Assembly (NCBI GenBank): GCA_944472135.2
Contig: OX235270.1
Coordinates: 44,206,352-44,270,351 of the forward strand
From: Trichobilharzia regenti
Taxonomy: Eukaryota; Platyhelminthes; Trematoda; Strigeidida; Schistosomatidae
Direction: 5' to 3'
Length of the DNA: 64,000 nt
Shown here: one piece after another, positions 12,901-27,900 of the stretch
Layout of the letters: every line of letters starts with the position of its first letter
Numbering within the stretch: position 1 is the stretch's first letter
The notes under the pieces: generated by a model
Database searches by the model: none
What the model was told of the DNA's origin: nothing
Seen by the model: only the letters and a program-made list of their open reading frames with translations
Made by a program: the position numbers and the translations under genes

Positions 12901-15900
12901 TGCAAGTTTCTTTTGCTCAACTGACTACTTGTGTTTGGTGTATTTGCACTTTTCTCAAGGCTTTTATGGTTAAACTACCAAATTAGTAAAAGTAGACTAA
13001 AGAGTTTCTTTTCATGTCCTAAAATCAGAAAAATAATATAAACTTCGTAATTTTATTTTAATGACTACTTATCACGGACACTTGTGTTATTTCTCACCCT
13101 TAAATCCTAGCGCCAAATGAAATCGATCTACTCAGATGGGTACTAGTTGATGTGGACGATGTATTTGTGCCCAATCGGCATGTTTACCTTACGATCGATG
13201 ATATAAATGTGAGTCTGAGTTTTCTAATAATTAAATATTCGTCGAGACAGTTTGGAGTATTTCTCTCTAATTAAGCATTAAAAGTAAGTGTTAACTTACT
13301 ATTTATTTTTAACGAATATCTACTGGGAGTTCCTCTCCAAATATTACTTGGATATCCAATTTTCATAAGAAGTATGTTGTTGTGCGTCGGTAGCATAGCA
13401 GTCAGGACGCTCACCGACCATGCACATTGTCCGGGGTTCGATCCCCGGCCGACCCACTCCTTTACCTCGCTAACCCAGAAATAATGCTGGTAAAGAGGAA
13501 AGGTTGGGCATGAGACTAGCAACCCCATCCTGTAAAATAAACACTGCTACAGAAACTTCAAGCCACTAGCTTGAAGCCCTATATTCCACTGGGGAACGTG
13601 AAGGACAAAAATGTTGTTGTTAGCGTGGTTTTACTTAGTTTAGTGTTTCTATACAGCCGTTAAAGTAACAATTTAGCACATAGTCATATGGCATAGAATG
13701 AATTCTGCGGTAAAGGTCACTATTATGAATATAAAGAATTTTGACGTGGTATCGTAAAACTCAAAGCTCACGTGACTACTAAGGTACATAAACTTTTCGA
13801 CCGCTTTTCACAGTGTCGCTGGGAGGGTGAGCGCCAGTCATGCGCTTGGACTGTCTAATGACATTGCTGTACCTATTAACACCGACCACCATTTGACTGA
13901 ATGTAATTTGAGTAGCCTGTATATTAGTCCATAGTGAGGTGATAACGTCTCACTGCAGCTGATACAACACGTTCAATCACTTGATTCCCTATCTTAAAAC
14001 TAGGAGTCAGTGCTGAGCAGTTCTGTAATATTTGAGAGAGATGAATTCCATGTCAAACATGGTTTCTGCTCAAGGTGTTGAGAAGACCGAATTTTTTCAG
14101 TGTCTCACCTAGGAGGATAGTATCATCTGCATACTCTATGTCGATTGGAGTGTACTATGATAACAGTTCGACCCCCTAAGTCTCTAAAGGCACTTAAGAC
14201 TGACTGACTGGTTTCAAAGTAAGTGTTAATTTTGCCGTAGAACTCATTCTGCAAGCTTTGAAAAGCCTCAGGGTAATTTCGTGCACACGTGTCCACGTGC
14301 GTCGGTGGCACAGTGGTTAGGACTCTCGCCGACCACGCACATGGTCCGGGGTTCGAGCCCGCATCGACGCACACCTGATATCTATGGTCGGCCTGCAAAA
14401 TTTGGGCTACCGATACCCATGCTGAAAATGCCATACTTGTACCGAAAATACAGTGTGGAATCAAGCTGTAAATCAAAAATAAAAAAAATAGAACTTTGCA
14501 CTGATGTGCAGTGGTTTGAGTTGACACACTCTATGTTGCACACAAAGCAAGAGAAGAGAGTAAAGCGAGAGAAATAATAAACAGAAATGTGAGGCAAAAA
14601 GAATAGTAATATGGAAGAACAATAGAATTTTATTGGATATTATAAATCACAAAGAGTGAATGCATCTGCGCCATATCACCAATTGTCTCCAGCCATCGGT
14701 TTTTACCATCCCGAGGACCCCAAGGCAGTTGAGATCCTATTCATTATTACATCTGTGATGAAATTAATCAAAAAAATGGAGACATTGAGTTCGTGTAGAG
14801 TGTCTCGATTTGTGTGATATACAGTCTTGGCATTCACTTCACTGCCAGACATTTCCATAGCACCCATCTGTGGATGTATTCAAATATCAACTTCAGGTAA
14901 AAAAATATAACAAGTTTCGCACACTGTTAGGTGTGTCTATGTTCTGGAATCTGTCAAAAAGTGAATAGTGTCTACATAAGTGTTCCTGAAGGAGCGGTAG
15001 TCTTCTACAGACCCCATCGATAACTTACAAGCAAGTGATATGCTTAACCCCGTCGTTGATGTGATGATAAAGGTAGCCGATTGAGGCTGATGAGGAACTG
15101 ACTGTTATCTCAAAAGAACTGTATATCATGATTGCCGTTGACGACAATTCATTAGTGCTACCAATATACTTTATGACTAGGACAGCTTCTATACTTGATC
15201 ATTGAATTTGCCTGTAAAATGACTATATCTGAGCGTTTTGTTATCAGTAACAAAACAGGATAGATTTTGATAAAACATCCTTGACTTCGTCCAAACTGCA
15301 GTGGAAAAAATCATCGACAGGTATCTCAGTTTTGCCACCTTTTAATGGATGGTTCTAGCTGGTCAGCACACTTATGACTATTCACTGGGATCCAGCTAGG
15401 GTTAGGGATTTTCCGTCTTTAATGTTATTCTTACACTTGAGGTCCTCGTGAACTAGCCGAACAATCTTCCGATACTCGTAAGGTGAGTTTTGTAGGTTCA
15501 CCATGTTGGCCAAGTGAGCGTTAAGTGAATAATCAAGCTGGCGTCTTGTATGCCTGTCTTCCATGGCTCTTGACAGCAGATATCTGGTTAGTGATGTGTG
15601 TTGTTTGACCTGGTGAAAGAGTCTTGAAGTTGAATATTTTAATATGAAGTCTGCAGCGTGGTTTTAAGAGAGTATAAGTAGTGGTTTTCTGGCCGCGGTC
15701 TCTATTCGCCAGCAATACGAGTTGATCTTCAAACTATTACTGTAACTGCTATTCAAACGACTTTTCCGGCTTGGTAGAACATGTAAAAAAGGTTTTGTTT
15801 CAGCCGGCATAGCTCGGTGGGCCATCGTGATATGCAAGCGTATTCACTACGTGATGGTCGGATTGTATGTCGTCACTTTACCTTAGGTGTTTTTGTTTTA

Positions 15901-18900
15901 TGGAGTTTAGTATTTTCATAAGCTTTCAAAGTACAATTGGGTTAACTTCGAAAATTTTGCGTTCTCTCTTACAGTACGGCATCCAGTCGCTGGATGCAAG
16001 GCATTCTGTTTTGAATGAAACTCCTCCTGTAGGTAGACCGCGTTAGACGGGCATTTAATAGTGGTCTCCTAAGTTCTGCTGTTACCTAAAACTAGTACTA
16101 TTTCTGTACTTCAAGAAGAAATCAATTTCCATAGTTCTAGTAGTCTGCAAGAAGCATTTGTGCGTCGGTGGCATAGTGGTTAGGACTGTCGCCGACCATG
16201 CACATGGTCCGGGGTTCGATCTTCTGCCGACGCACACCTGATATCTATGGTCGGCCTGAAAAATTGGGGCTCATGATATCACATGCTGGAAGTTCCATAC
16301 CTGTACCGAATATACGGTGTGGAATCAAGCTGTAATAAAAAAAAGAGAAAGAGTTAGGCATGATCAGATAAAACACAGCACCAATCCCTGAATTCTGCGA
16401 CTGTTCGTTTAAACCATATAGGGAAGAGCAGATTGTCTGGTTTGTGTCATGTTTAAAGATGGCTGGTGAGATGGCTGGAAATCGTTCACAACGGTGCAGC
16501 TGTATTAACTACTTATGATCGACTTATCACTTACCTGCATCTAGTTTGAATATATTTTCATTATGAGAATAAGGGAATAAAGTTAAAGCAATCAAGTATT
16601 TACGGCAATTTCTCATCAGGCTTTACCATTATATAATAAATGTATTCAGAGAGTGCTGAGAAAGTAGTGGTACTCGAGTCACTCCACTCAGATTATTATA
16701 GTCTTCTTGAAGCATAGAGATAGTTGGTCAAGCACCTCCATTGTTATTTGGTTTCATTATGTATGCATTAATGTACTGCACCCTGGTAAACTTCTGAGGG
16801 ACTGACTTGTCACCAGGTGGTAGTTTCGTTGATCTCGATTATGCAGATGATGTATTCCTTCTATCTAAGTGATGATGCCAACTGTACAGAAGTAACTGTA
16901 TGTGATGTTGATTTAATCACAAATACATTTGGTCAGTTCTAGGTAAGGATCGGTCAGCCATATCGTAGTCTGAATATTACACAAAGATGACTAAAAGAAG
17001 GCGCGTTGGTGGCACAGCGGTAGAATGCTCGCCGGCCCGGGATTCGATCCCTGGCCAACGCATTGCTATATCTCACTAAGCCAGTAATAAAACTGATAGA
17101 GAGGGAAGGTTGGGCATGAGGCTAGCAACCCCATCCTGTAAAAATGAACACCACTGTCGCTGAAACTTCAAGCCTCTAGCCTGAGGCTCTATGTTCCATT
17201 GGGAACATACAGGAATAAAATAATAAAATATAACTAAAAGAAAGTGACATTTATCTTCTCTCACTTCCTGTCAACTTGAACTGTTGCGCTTTTATGCGGT
17301 TCTCTGCGCTAATAAACCCTCCAGTCTTTCAGTTTAAGATGACGTTATCCAATGTTCCTACATGGAAAAACCAGTCTTGTGTACACTCACGTGGTTGATA
17401 GGTTGAACCGGATACGTATTTGTAGGTTCCGTGAAAGCATTGAAGCTGCACATGGAAAATTCTCTGTACACAAATAAAGATGCCGGAATAATATGAAATA
17501 ATTTTTTTATAGATCCAACTGACTGGGTATTTCTAATTCCACCCACCTAAAGTAGTATTACATTGTAATCTTTTGAATGTTTTTTTATGAATTCTGCTGT
17601 TTGAAGCTGTTGACAGTACTCATAAATACTGCTGCCTACAGTTTCCCTCTATACTAAATTTAAGTGGTTTGTGTCCTCTTATTCTATCTGAAAGGCGATG
17701 ATTAAAGCTCAAAACTACTGGCGCACATTCATACCGAGGTTCACATTCAATATGGGTTTCTGTGGTGCATTTTTCAGTAAATCCCGTTGGTCAGATAAAA
17801 TTGTTTACAATCACCTGCTTGGTAAGTGTATTTATCTTTTAATCTATCTTTTACTGATGTTTTTATTTATGCTGAATAAACTGAGAAGACAATATCGGAA
17901 TACTTTTAGCCTGGTTTTGTGTTTAAGTAATCTTGTGACTTAATTTCATTCCTATGATTTGCATCAAGAAAACAGGAATTCTATTAAAATATGTAAATGG
18001 TGTGCACGCAACTCTACCAGCTTGTTCGACGAGTTTTGTGTTGCAGTACAGTTAAAATCAAAGTTTTGTGGTTTCTTTTTTGTTTCCAAATCGTAAGTAT
18101 TACTTGTTTATTAGAATGAATAACTCATGTTTATGAGATTTTAAAGATCTACTTCGCCTTTCGTTAACTGTCCGTAAATAGAATTACCAAACTATGAAAC
18201 ACTTTATTGATTGCTTTCTTTCATTTGAACTCAAATAAGTGTATTTTAACTTGTCCATTGATTTCTTCCAAAATTGGAAGAAAAATTCGTGGAAAAGTGA
18301 GAACTCAAAACTGATGTTTTCTGTCCACAACACACTAACCACTGGTTATCTAAAAGAGAAGAGTTCACGATTTAGGACTGTCGTAACACATCCCGATTAT
18401 TATTATTATTGCTCCCTTGGGTTACTAGTGGAACATAGGGCTTCAACTGCACGTCTCCACTTGCCACTTCTGTCTTCTGCTGTACTTTTCACCTGCATCC
18501 ATGTTAATCCATACTCTTTCAACTCCTCTTCACACGATCTCCTCCATGTCACCCTTGCACTGACGTCCCACTCGCCGCTTCCCTTTCGGGTTCCATTTGA
18601 GGGCTTGACGTGCGATGTCATCCAGCGGTCTCCTCAGCAAGTGTCCGATCCATCTCCACTTTCTCCTGCACATTTGTTGGTTGGCGATTGGTTCTTGCTT
18701 TGTTTTTTCCCATAGCTTCTTGTTGGTGATTCTTTCCGGCCCGGCCATCTGATCTTGAGTATAGAGCGAAGACAGTTGTTGGTTGATAAAGGTCTGCAAC
18801 AGGCTGTTGGAAATATTCTTTGTGACCCGCCTGCCAAGTTCCTGATCGGTATAGAAGAGCTAACTGACTTTACGTTTGTATTGAAAATCCGACTGAATTT

Positions 18901-21900
18901 TGTTGTTGATTCTGGCTGAGTGACGAAGATTTCCAGATTGGTTTCAGGTTGATGATTCCCAATTCTCGCTCGACTTGACATCTTCGTCCGTTCCGACTGC
19001 CTGTAGTTGAGACAATGCTTCCTAGATAAGTGAATGAAGTAACCTCTTTCAAATCCCTCCCGTTGATGGTGATTGTCGTTTTGATGTTGATATTGTTCTT
19101 ATTGTTGGTTGGTTATTTTCATCACCTCCGTCTTGTCTTTGTTCATTTGGAGTCCTGTCTTCGCCGGCTGCTTCTTCGACCAGTTTGTCGGTTTTCGCTT
19201 GTAAGTCTTCGATTTTGTGTGACATCAAACATAAGTCATCCACGCGCGAAATCCAGGTCTTCTAGGTTCTTCACGTCGGTCCAGGATATTCCTGTTTGCT
19301 CGTTTCCCACTCACAGTCTGACGCATAATCCAGTCAGTCCACCACAATTAGGAATATCATTGGTGATAGTAAGCACCCTTGTCTGACTCCTGTGTTTATT
19401 CCAAACGCCTCGCTGAGTTTTCCGTTGTGGATGACTTGACATGTGCCGTTGTCGTACAGCTGTTGAATAAGGTTGATGAATATTTGGGGTACGCCATAGT
19501 ACTCGAGTAATTTCCAAATTACTTCACGATCGACGCTGTCGAAGGCCTTCTCAAAGTCTGTAAAGTTGAGGTAGAGGTTTGGTCGCCATTCCATGCTTTG
19601 TTCTGTGATGATGATGCGTAGAGTAGCAATTTGGTCAGTACATGATTTGCCTTTCCTGAATCCATCCCGAAATTTGTATTAATTTCAAAAATAGTTTTTC
19701 TGTTTGAATTTTTCAATGAACTTTTTCCCTTTTGATATGGTTGGTATTACAAGTGGTTGTTGACCGTAGTATGAATGCTGTGTTATTTATCTTTTTCAAC
19801 ACATCCGTTGAAAAAGGCAATGGCTTTTAATTGCTTGCATTGACATCAAACGTTTTCAGCTCATGAAAGCTAATTTTACGATGTGTATTAGTAATAATTC
19901 TCTACACTTATCAACCCTTTTTAAGTGTTAATAATAATAATAGTTATTATTATTACTATACTTTTAGAAAATCGTCATAAATTTTGGTGGTTCGACCATC
20001 TATGGCATCATCGTAGGCCACATATCATGAATAAAACTTGTATCCAGCAGGATATTGAACGTAATCGTCAGTTTGCCAAGGTAATCTACATTTATTATCT
20101 CTTGTTTTGTAATTCTGAGGAGGATAATATATTGAAAGCTAGTTGTATGTTGGGAAACAAGTGTTTTTTTTCCTATTTAAACCCTGCCCAGAAAAATGGT
20201 AGAAGTTAAGTGTCCAAAGAGAGAAATTTCTAAATAGGTGTTTGAAATTCTCCTGCACTACTCAACTCCAAATGGTAACGTGAATCTCTACATATGGTCA
20301 GACATTTTCTTACTAATTCATTCGATGTGTTATTGTATCAACAGGTTATCTACATAAGTCAGAGGGTCTATATTTAGTCAATTGAATCTTGTTCTATTCA
20401 TTATTGTTAGTTGATCAAGGAATAAAGTGTAGGAAGCACATAAAAATCAAAATTTTCCTTTGAATTAATTTTATCACTACTGTCACATTAAGAAATAAAG
20501 CATTTAACAGTTTAGCTTAGCGTAGGAGAAGGTCTTACGGAGCTACAGTGGAAAACGTTGCTTTTGAAGAAGAAGAAATATGACATACTGCGTTATCTGT
20601 AAAAGAAAAGCACCGCCTAATGTTTTCAAGAATTAGTTTTTAAGGATAATATTTATTTCAGGTTAGACCACGGATTGATATCAGCAACAGAACCACTGAG
20701 AACCAGGGAGTCCTGGACCGTTGTTTCGTCCTAGTTTGTGACTCATCGACAGTATGCACCCACTAGGTTCCCAACCCAGGATCTTCCAGTTACAAGGCAA
20801 GCTGCTGGGACCCGATTCAACAGTCTGTGAATTCTAACTCCTACCGATTTGTGGTGTTTAGCGCGACCACCAATTAATGTTATCCACCCGACAGGGTGGC
20901 CCCCACTTGTCACGACTTCTCACTAGAACTGCAGGCAACTTCGTCCTGTAGCCCCAGTCATATCTGCGTACTGACGATGTTTCTCAAACTAGGACGAAAC
21001 AGCTATCCAGTACTCCCAAGTTCTCAATAATCCTCCAAATGATATCAATCTGTGGTTTAACCTGAAACCCATTTATGTATATGTAGTGGAGAAGATTTGT
21101 GGCCCAAGTGGATGATTTCGGTGTATTTGTGTTCTCTGAGCTGGATAGTGCCTATTATGGCTTAATAGTTTGCTTTATTTCTTCTCATTTGTCCTAGGGG
21201 TAATAGAATCTTCCAGATGTCCGGGCCAGGTGTTGAATCATTCTCATCATAGGTGTTATGAGTTGGTTCCATAAATAAAACTCCAATTATTAACATGTTC
21301 CAGTAAATAATACTGTTTCACTGTGATAAATCTAATAAATAAATTAACATGGAATAACGTACTAGTACAACACCTAAGTTGTACACATATTAACTGTTTC
21401 ATACTTATACTTATTTCCAGGATCATGATATCCCAGTTCAAGCTGGCTATTCAATTTCACCTCGTCATTCTGGTGTTTATCCAGTATATCCAGATTTATA
21501 TGATGCTTGGCGTGCTGTCTCCAATGTAAATGTTACATCTACAATACATTATCCTTATGTCAGACCATCGGATTTCCGTCTAGGCTTCCGTTATAAAAAT
21601 ATTCAGGTAATTACTTAATACTTTATTGATTTGTCCATTTTTTTTCTACGCCTTTCAACTTGTGCAGTTTGTTTCATTGAAATTTTATGCAGGTATGGAA
21701 CTACACATAGATCCATGGGCTGCTGTGTAGACCGGTAATAAATCGATAAAATAAATCGATAATTATTAGAAACCTTCCATTTACTTCGTTCACCGCCGAC
21801 TATCTAGGTAACGTAAGATTGATTTCTTCTAGTATCCTGGTGATCACAATGCACTTCTATGTTACAGACAGTGATATCACCTTCTTGTTCTATCTGAGGT

Positions 21901-24900
21901 TAGATAAATAGTATATTCGACATCTGTAACACCAATGTTTGTGAGTAGTATACTTAAATCAAATTGTTACCAACAGCTTTTTATGAGGCACTACAGTTTC
22001 ATTGAAAATATGAAGTTGTAAAGTAATTCTAAACTGTTATCCAGCCCATTAAAACTTCTTCAGATTTCTTTCGTTGAATAAATTTGAAGGTTTATGTCGT
22101 ATCATCCGACTTCATCTTTGCTAACCAACCACAAACCCCAAAAAGAATTTTAATGCCAATTAACACAAACATTCTTATCATTGGATTAGTCAACCTGATG
22201 ATGGTAAGCATCATTATTGTGTAATTAAGTTAAGCCGGTGATATCATGAGAGGAGGCAGTGAGTGACCTAGTAGTCATGTGTGGAAATATCACACAGGAA
22301 GAAAGTTGGATAGTTTTATGGAATGTTAAGTCTCAACACATTTTACGAAGAAATTATAGGATCTAAACAGTTTATACTATTCATAGTAGGTCGAATGGAA
22401 GCTAAATAGGAAGGCCAAGAGTATGATCCAAAATGCTTAATAAAGAGAGTTATCTCATGTATGTTGTGCATATAATTAGAGAGTTAAGAATTTCATCATC
22501 ATAAATTTCTTGCTGTATTGTCATTTACGCATTGCAATGATATTAAACCTATGATGTTTAAGTCATATATTCTAGACTGTGAGTAAAGCATTTAGTTTAA
22601 AGTGGCAATTACTATTCAGTTACTCAAATCCTCGTTAGTGAAACACATTGTACACCCGTTAATTCTTAGTTGAAAGTTGATTGTTTAGACCAGCGAAACA
22701 GGTATTCATTTTAAGTATAGTCATTGTTGAATCATATTCGTCTATTCTCATTCCTGATACGGAAACGAGAATCGCTCGTGCATTATTTCCCGATGCTATC
22801 GACCGAATACAATCGTCTGGATGCCGATATTACTGTAGTGCTGAAAAGAGGAAGATTTGTTTTCCCGACAATGAAATATTTAATTCCTGTAGCAATGATA
22901 GCTGTATAAAATTGTCGATAAAACTAACTATCTACCTGCCTGTTCGTGTGAAGCTAGGTATATCGGTCGTTCGACTCGAGTTTTGCCCACGAGACTGCAT
23001 GAACACTATCCTGCATGGTTACAAAGAGGTGGAAGCGGGGATATAAGAAGCGCGAACATTGAACGTCTGGTCGATAATCATCACCCTATCTCTACAAAGC
23101 CAGTCTTTAAAGTCATCTACAAGGCGAAAAGTAGTCTGTCGAAATCACCACGTATCTGACTCATTTGTATTGCTGAAGCACTGGTCATCGAAACAGAAAA
23201 GCCAGATCTCTGTGTACAGAAAAAGTTCGTTCAACCCCTCCAACTTTCATGGTCTTAATCCCTCTATGCTAAAGTGTGACAATCCCAATTCATATTCTGG
23301 CTCAACTTATTTTTCATTTCGTCTATTCAATTTGTATACTCACCAATTATAACGTCAATTGTTACTATTACTATTCTCACTTTGAACTGTCACCGGTATT
23401 ATTTCACTTGTCATTCGAAATCGATTTTGTCTTACGGCGTTAGATTCTATGTTATCTTATTTCACACAATGTAACGTAACGTCTTTATTTTCATTCTATT
23501 CGCCTACTAATCCTATAATTTCACACTTCTTCCAACTTCTGGACATCTTATGAATTGTTCTATGTATGATATTAATTGCTTTTCCAATTGATATTTAACA
23601 ATGGTTATAATCACAAACATTTTAATTTTAATTGCATTTAATTTTTTTTCCCTTCACATTCCCCAGTGGAACATAGGGCTTCAACCTGGTGGCTTGAAGT
23701 TTCTGTATCAGTGTTTATTTTACAGGATGGGGTTGCTAACCTCATACCCAACCTTTCAGCTTTACCAGGATTATTTCTGGCTTAGCGAGGTAAAGGAGTG
23801 GGTCGGCCGGGGATCGAAGCCCGGACAATGTGCATGGTTGGCGAGCGTCCTAACCGTTGTGCCAACGATGCACAAATTGCATTTCACACTATTATTATAT
23901 ACATTCAAACCTATGATTCAATCCCCTCACCAGATAAAGTTTCTTAAAAACCATATATATATATATATATATTTGAACAATGCAAGAACTACAGTTTTAG
24001 CAGAATAAAATGGTACCATCAGTGTTTATTTCGTTGCCTTCTCGTCATCTGCTTACATGGCAAAGACATTATTAAATATATCTACAACAACAATTTTAAC
24101 ATACTTGCACAGAGTTCATTTTTAAACAAAAATCAATCGATCAATATACTCATACACTAAAAGTATATACATATATAAATATGCACTATTAACCACTATT
24201 CCGAACAATAATAATCATACACAATGGAAACTTTTAGCATTTCACTTTCGGATGAAAGAGAGGTGAAATTATCCAGCTACCAGGGCAAAGAAAGGCTGAT
24301 AACCGCTTCTTTCTGAACGCATAAATCAGGTTTCATGCGCTTGATGGAAATGGCTTCAGCAAACTTAAGGAGAATTGAGCTATTTTGCTTATTGATAATT
24401 TTGAACGACTTTTCAACGTCCACCTCATGACCCGTATATATATTTATACGATTGTACGGCTTGATGATAAATTCGTTGAAAAGAGTCTCTTCGCTGAATC
24501 ACTGGTTTCGATTTTCTGTATTCATAGTCAACATATGAAATATTTCAGCCAGATCACATCTAGTGACACTAAAGTGATTTAAGAAGGATTTGTTGGGAGA
24601 AAGAGATTTTGAAAAATAGAAATTTTGTTTGACGATTAATTACTCAACAAGCATTAATGCAGTTCAGAACTTTCTTTCTAACAGTACAAGATGACGGATA
24701 TTAAAAGAAGATAAAATTGAAAACAGTGATAAAGCGTGTCAACTATTACCTCTCGCAGTCCACAAGATAAACAAATAGTTTCTACTGCATTCACCATAAA
24801 GAACAAGATTAGAGTTTTCAACATTAATGTCAAGTCATTGTTTCTATATGATTCAGAGTTTTGGTGCATTTGAAACAATCTGAAGACTTTCATCAACAGC

Positions 24901-27900
24901 TTCTTTCATCCCGTATTGAAGATCAGACGTCCGACCGAAAGGATAAGAGACAAAGAACTCTGCCCAACAAATATGCTAAAGGAAGTGGCAATGTATCCGA
25001 CGCGCGCTTAGAAAACCGTCGGGTGATATTAACCGCCAGGCCATCGAGTGGAATACAAATGGGAAATGACAAGTTCTGGCGTCCGAGGAGATAACGTGGA
25101 GGTCGTGAGAAGAAGAGGTCGGGGCTTATAGGCAGTCATGGAGCCAAATGAAGAGGACGGAAGGAATATGTGCTTTTGCAAGCCCTATGTTCGACTCAGA
25201 ATTTAGGGGAATAACAATATTAACAATGATTTTTCCTAAATCACATCGATAATTGTGGCGTATCAATAAATTATGTCCTTTTGAAAGTCTTATCTATGCA
25301 TCTAATAACTTGTCACACTGATTAGAGTGATCATTATTGTTTCCTTTCCTCTTCTTCATCTTTATTTTACTGTACTTCATAATCACTTTCAAATTTCTAT
25401 CCTATTTTTGTATTTCTGATAGTGTTAGATCAATAATATTACTTAATCTGATTTTCGGTAAGACCAAATTACCCGGAATTAATGGAGTAAAAATTATGTC
25501 CACAGAACTGAATGACATCGTGATAACAATTATGATGCAACAAGTGATATAATAAATAAATAAATGTTTGCTTTATTCCAAAAACAGTACTCATGATACA
25601 GCAAGGAATTTTCAGCATTCAGTACAATATTGCATCTAATTTACTCAAAAACGACAAAAAAAATTAAAAATACACATTACATAATAGTAATAAAACGATT
25701 GTTATAGCAGCTACGTAGCAAAATACTGTGTGCCATACGGAGAAAAATATGTATAAAGTACAAAATTGTAGTAATAATAGTAATACCAACTAAAATAAAA
25801 TAGCAGAGTAACGATTTAAACGATAGAAAGTGTGACACCATAAAATACAGAAAGATGAACGATAAAAGGGTCGATTCACTGTGCTAATTACATAGTAACT
25901 TGTAAGTTTCACGTCTAACAGAGTCTTCGTCACATAAAGTACGCGCTAAATGGGTATTGTAGAATTTCTATACTTAGTAGTACGAGCATATAACTTTTTA
26001 TATTGACTTCTCGTCCTACCTGATGAGATACAAGGGGACAGGTGTGAATAAAGGGGGTGCAGAGGGTCTGACATTATAGCCTTTGCCCATTTCGTACAGG
26101 AATTTATATGCCTCTCGACTATAGTATTAGCGAGCTCATGCAGTGGCAGACCACAAGCTCTACTCACAGCATTTAATACTCTTCGTAATATGATATAATC
26201 TTTTTTGAGAAGCCCAGGAAAGATTAATGGAGAGCAATAGAGTACAATAGGTAAAATACAGGAGTTTAAAAATTGCAAAACTAAAGGTTGGTTGATACCT
26301 GATTGTCTTAACTTTTTAATGTAGAAGGTAAGACGAAACATTTTCTTAGAGATAGATAAGATATGGGATGACCATGAAAGGTCAGAGGAAAAAACTAATC
26401 CAAGGTATTTAATGCTTGATTTGGTTTCAATTTCCGTGCCATCTATGCTACAGGGATCATGAGAGTTAACTAGTTCAAGTAAGTCACGTCGATGCTTGAA
26501 AGTAAAGTCAACCGCCTGACATTTGGAAGGATTTAATATAAGACCATTTGACTTGGACCAGTTGTTGATGTCCAACAGAAAGCTATTAAGTTTGGAGCTG
26601 TCAGACTCGGAAGTGATAGGCAGTGATACAGTCAGATCATCTGCATATTTGACAAAGTTAGTTTCGTTTGAATGAGGCAGGTCATGTAGGAAGAAAGAAA
26701 AAAGAAAAGGAGAGAGGACAGCACCTTGTGGAACACCGGATTTTGTAAGCGAGGTAGAAGAAGATTTGCCGTTATATACAGTATACTGCATTCTATCAGA
26801 AAAATAGGAATGCAACCAACTCTTAGCCCAGGATCCTGTTTGTGTCAACGATAGCTTATTTAACAAAAGGCCCCTAGGTACAGAGTCAAAAGCAGATGTG
26901 TAGTCTAAGAAAGCACTACGAACATATTTAGCACCTTTGTCTAAACAAGAGACAACATTGTGATATAAGACAACCGCAGCATCCAAGGTACTTCTACCAT
27001 GTTTGTATGCAAATTGTTTAGGATCATTAAAAGGTTTCAAAGCGGGTTCAAGACGAAGTAAAAGTAATTTTTCCATCAATTTTAAAAAGGGGGAAGTAAT
27101 TGCAATAGGCCGAAATTTAATATCAGAACCAGAAGATGGTTTTGGTATAGGGATAATTTTAATGTTTTTCCATGCAAAAGGTAGAACGTTACCGGAAAAA
27201 GAAGCATTAAAAATGTTAGTAAGAGGATAACACAAAATATCAGCACAATTCCTGAGGACAATGGCAGGTATGCCGTCAGGACCAAGGCTTTGAGAAGGCT
27301 TAAGAGACCGGAGACATTTAAGCACATCAAGGGTATTAAAACCACTAAAGTTATTGTCAATATGATTTGTATCATTTGGAAGGGTATCAACAGAAGAGCG
27401 TATGAAAGATTTATTAAGAGTGTCAACATTAAGAGATGGAACAGAAATACATCGCTTACCGTTAGTAATTTCTTTGAAAAGTTTCCATAAATTAGAAGGG
27501 GTTTTACATGACAAAAATCTTTGATTATATAAAACATTTAGTCTTTTTATTTCCAGTTTTATCAGCATGTTTAACTTTTTTACACCAGGCTTATCATTAG
27601 TTTTGAACAACAGTTCTTTATTTCTACGTAGCTTTTTGAGATATGGCGAAGATAAGCGATCAAATCGAATGAATAATGTTTCTTTAGGACAACATATTTC
27701 GAAACAGAATTTAAGATAATCGGTAGTGTTTGTGATTGTTTCATCTAATGTTTGTTCTGTAAATAAGTCCCAGTTAGTGTCTTTCAACATGCATCTGAGC
27801 TTGTCTAGGTTGTCTTTTGAGTAGCATCTCCGTTGAACTTTACTGTAGAGGTGAGAGAGGACACCTTTGTGTGATTTGGAATATATTTTAGGCAGTACAC

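Larger units (their letters stand above)
20661..21062. repeat. S3 SINE inverted pair (minus copy followed by partial plus copy)
   Basis: Positions 20661-20957 are an S3 unit on the minus strand, with B box GGGTTGGGAACC-like text in reverse at about 20770. Positions 20960-21062 repeat its 3' third on the plus strand. The two ends form imperfect inverted repeats of about 40-100 bases, for example CACGGATTGATATCA against TGATATCAATCTGTGG. Each half carries a hammerhead-like core. Confidence 0.65.

Noticed and set aside
24447..24530. Hammerhead ribozyme in the Penelope-associated repeat
   Set aside because: TTGATGA and GTTGAAAA resemble core strands, but no credible stem II or stem III forms and the other copies do not keep the core.
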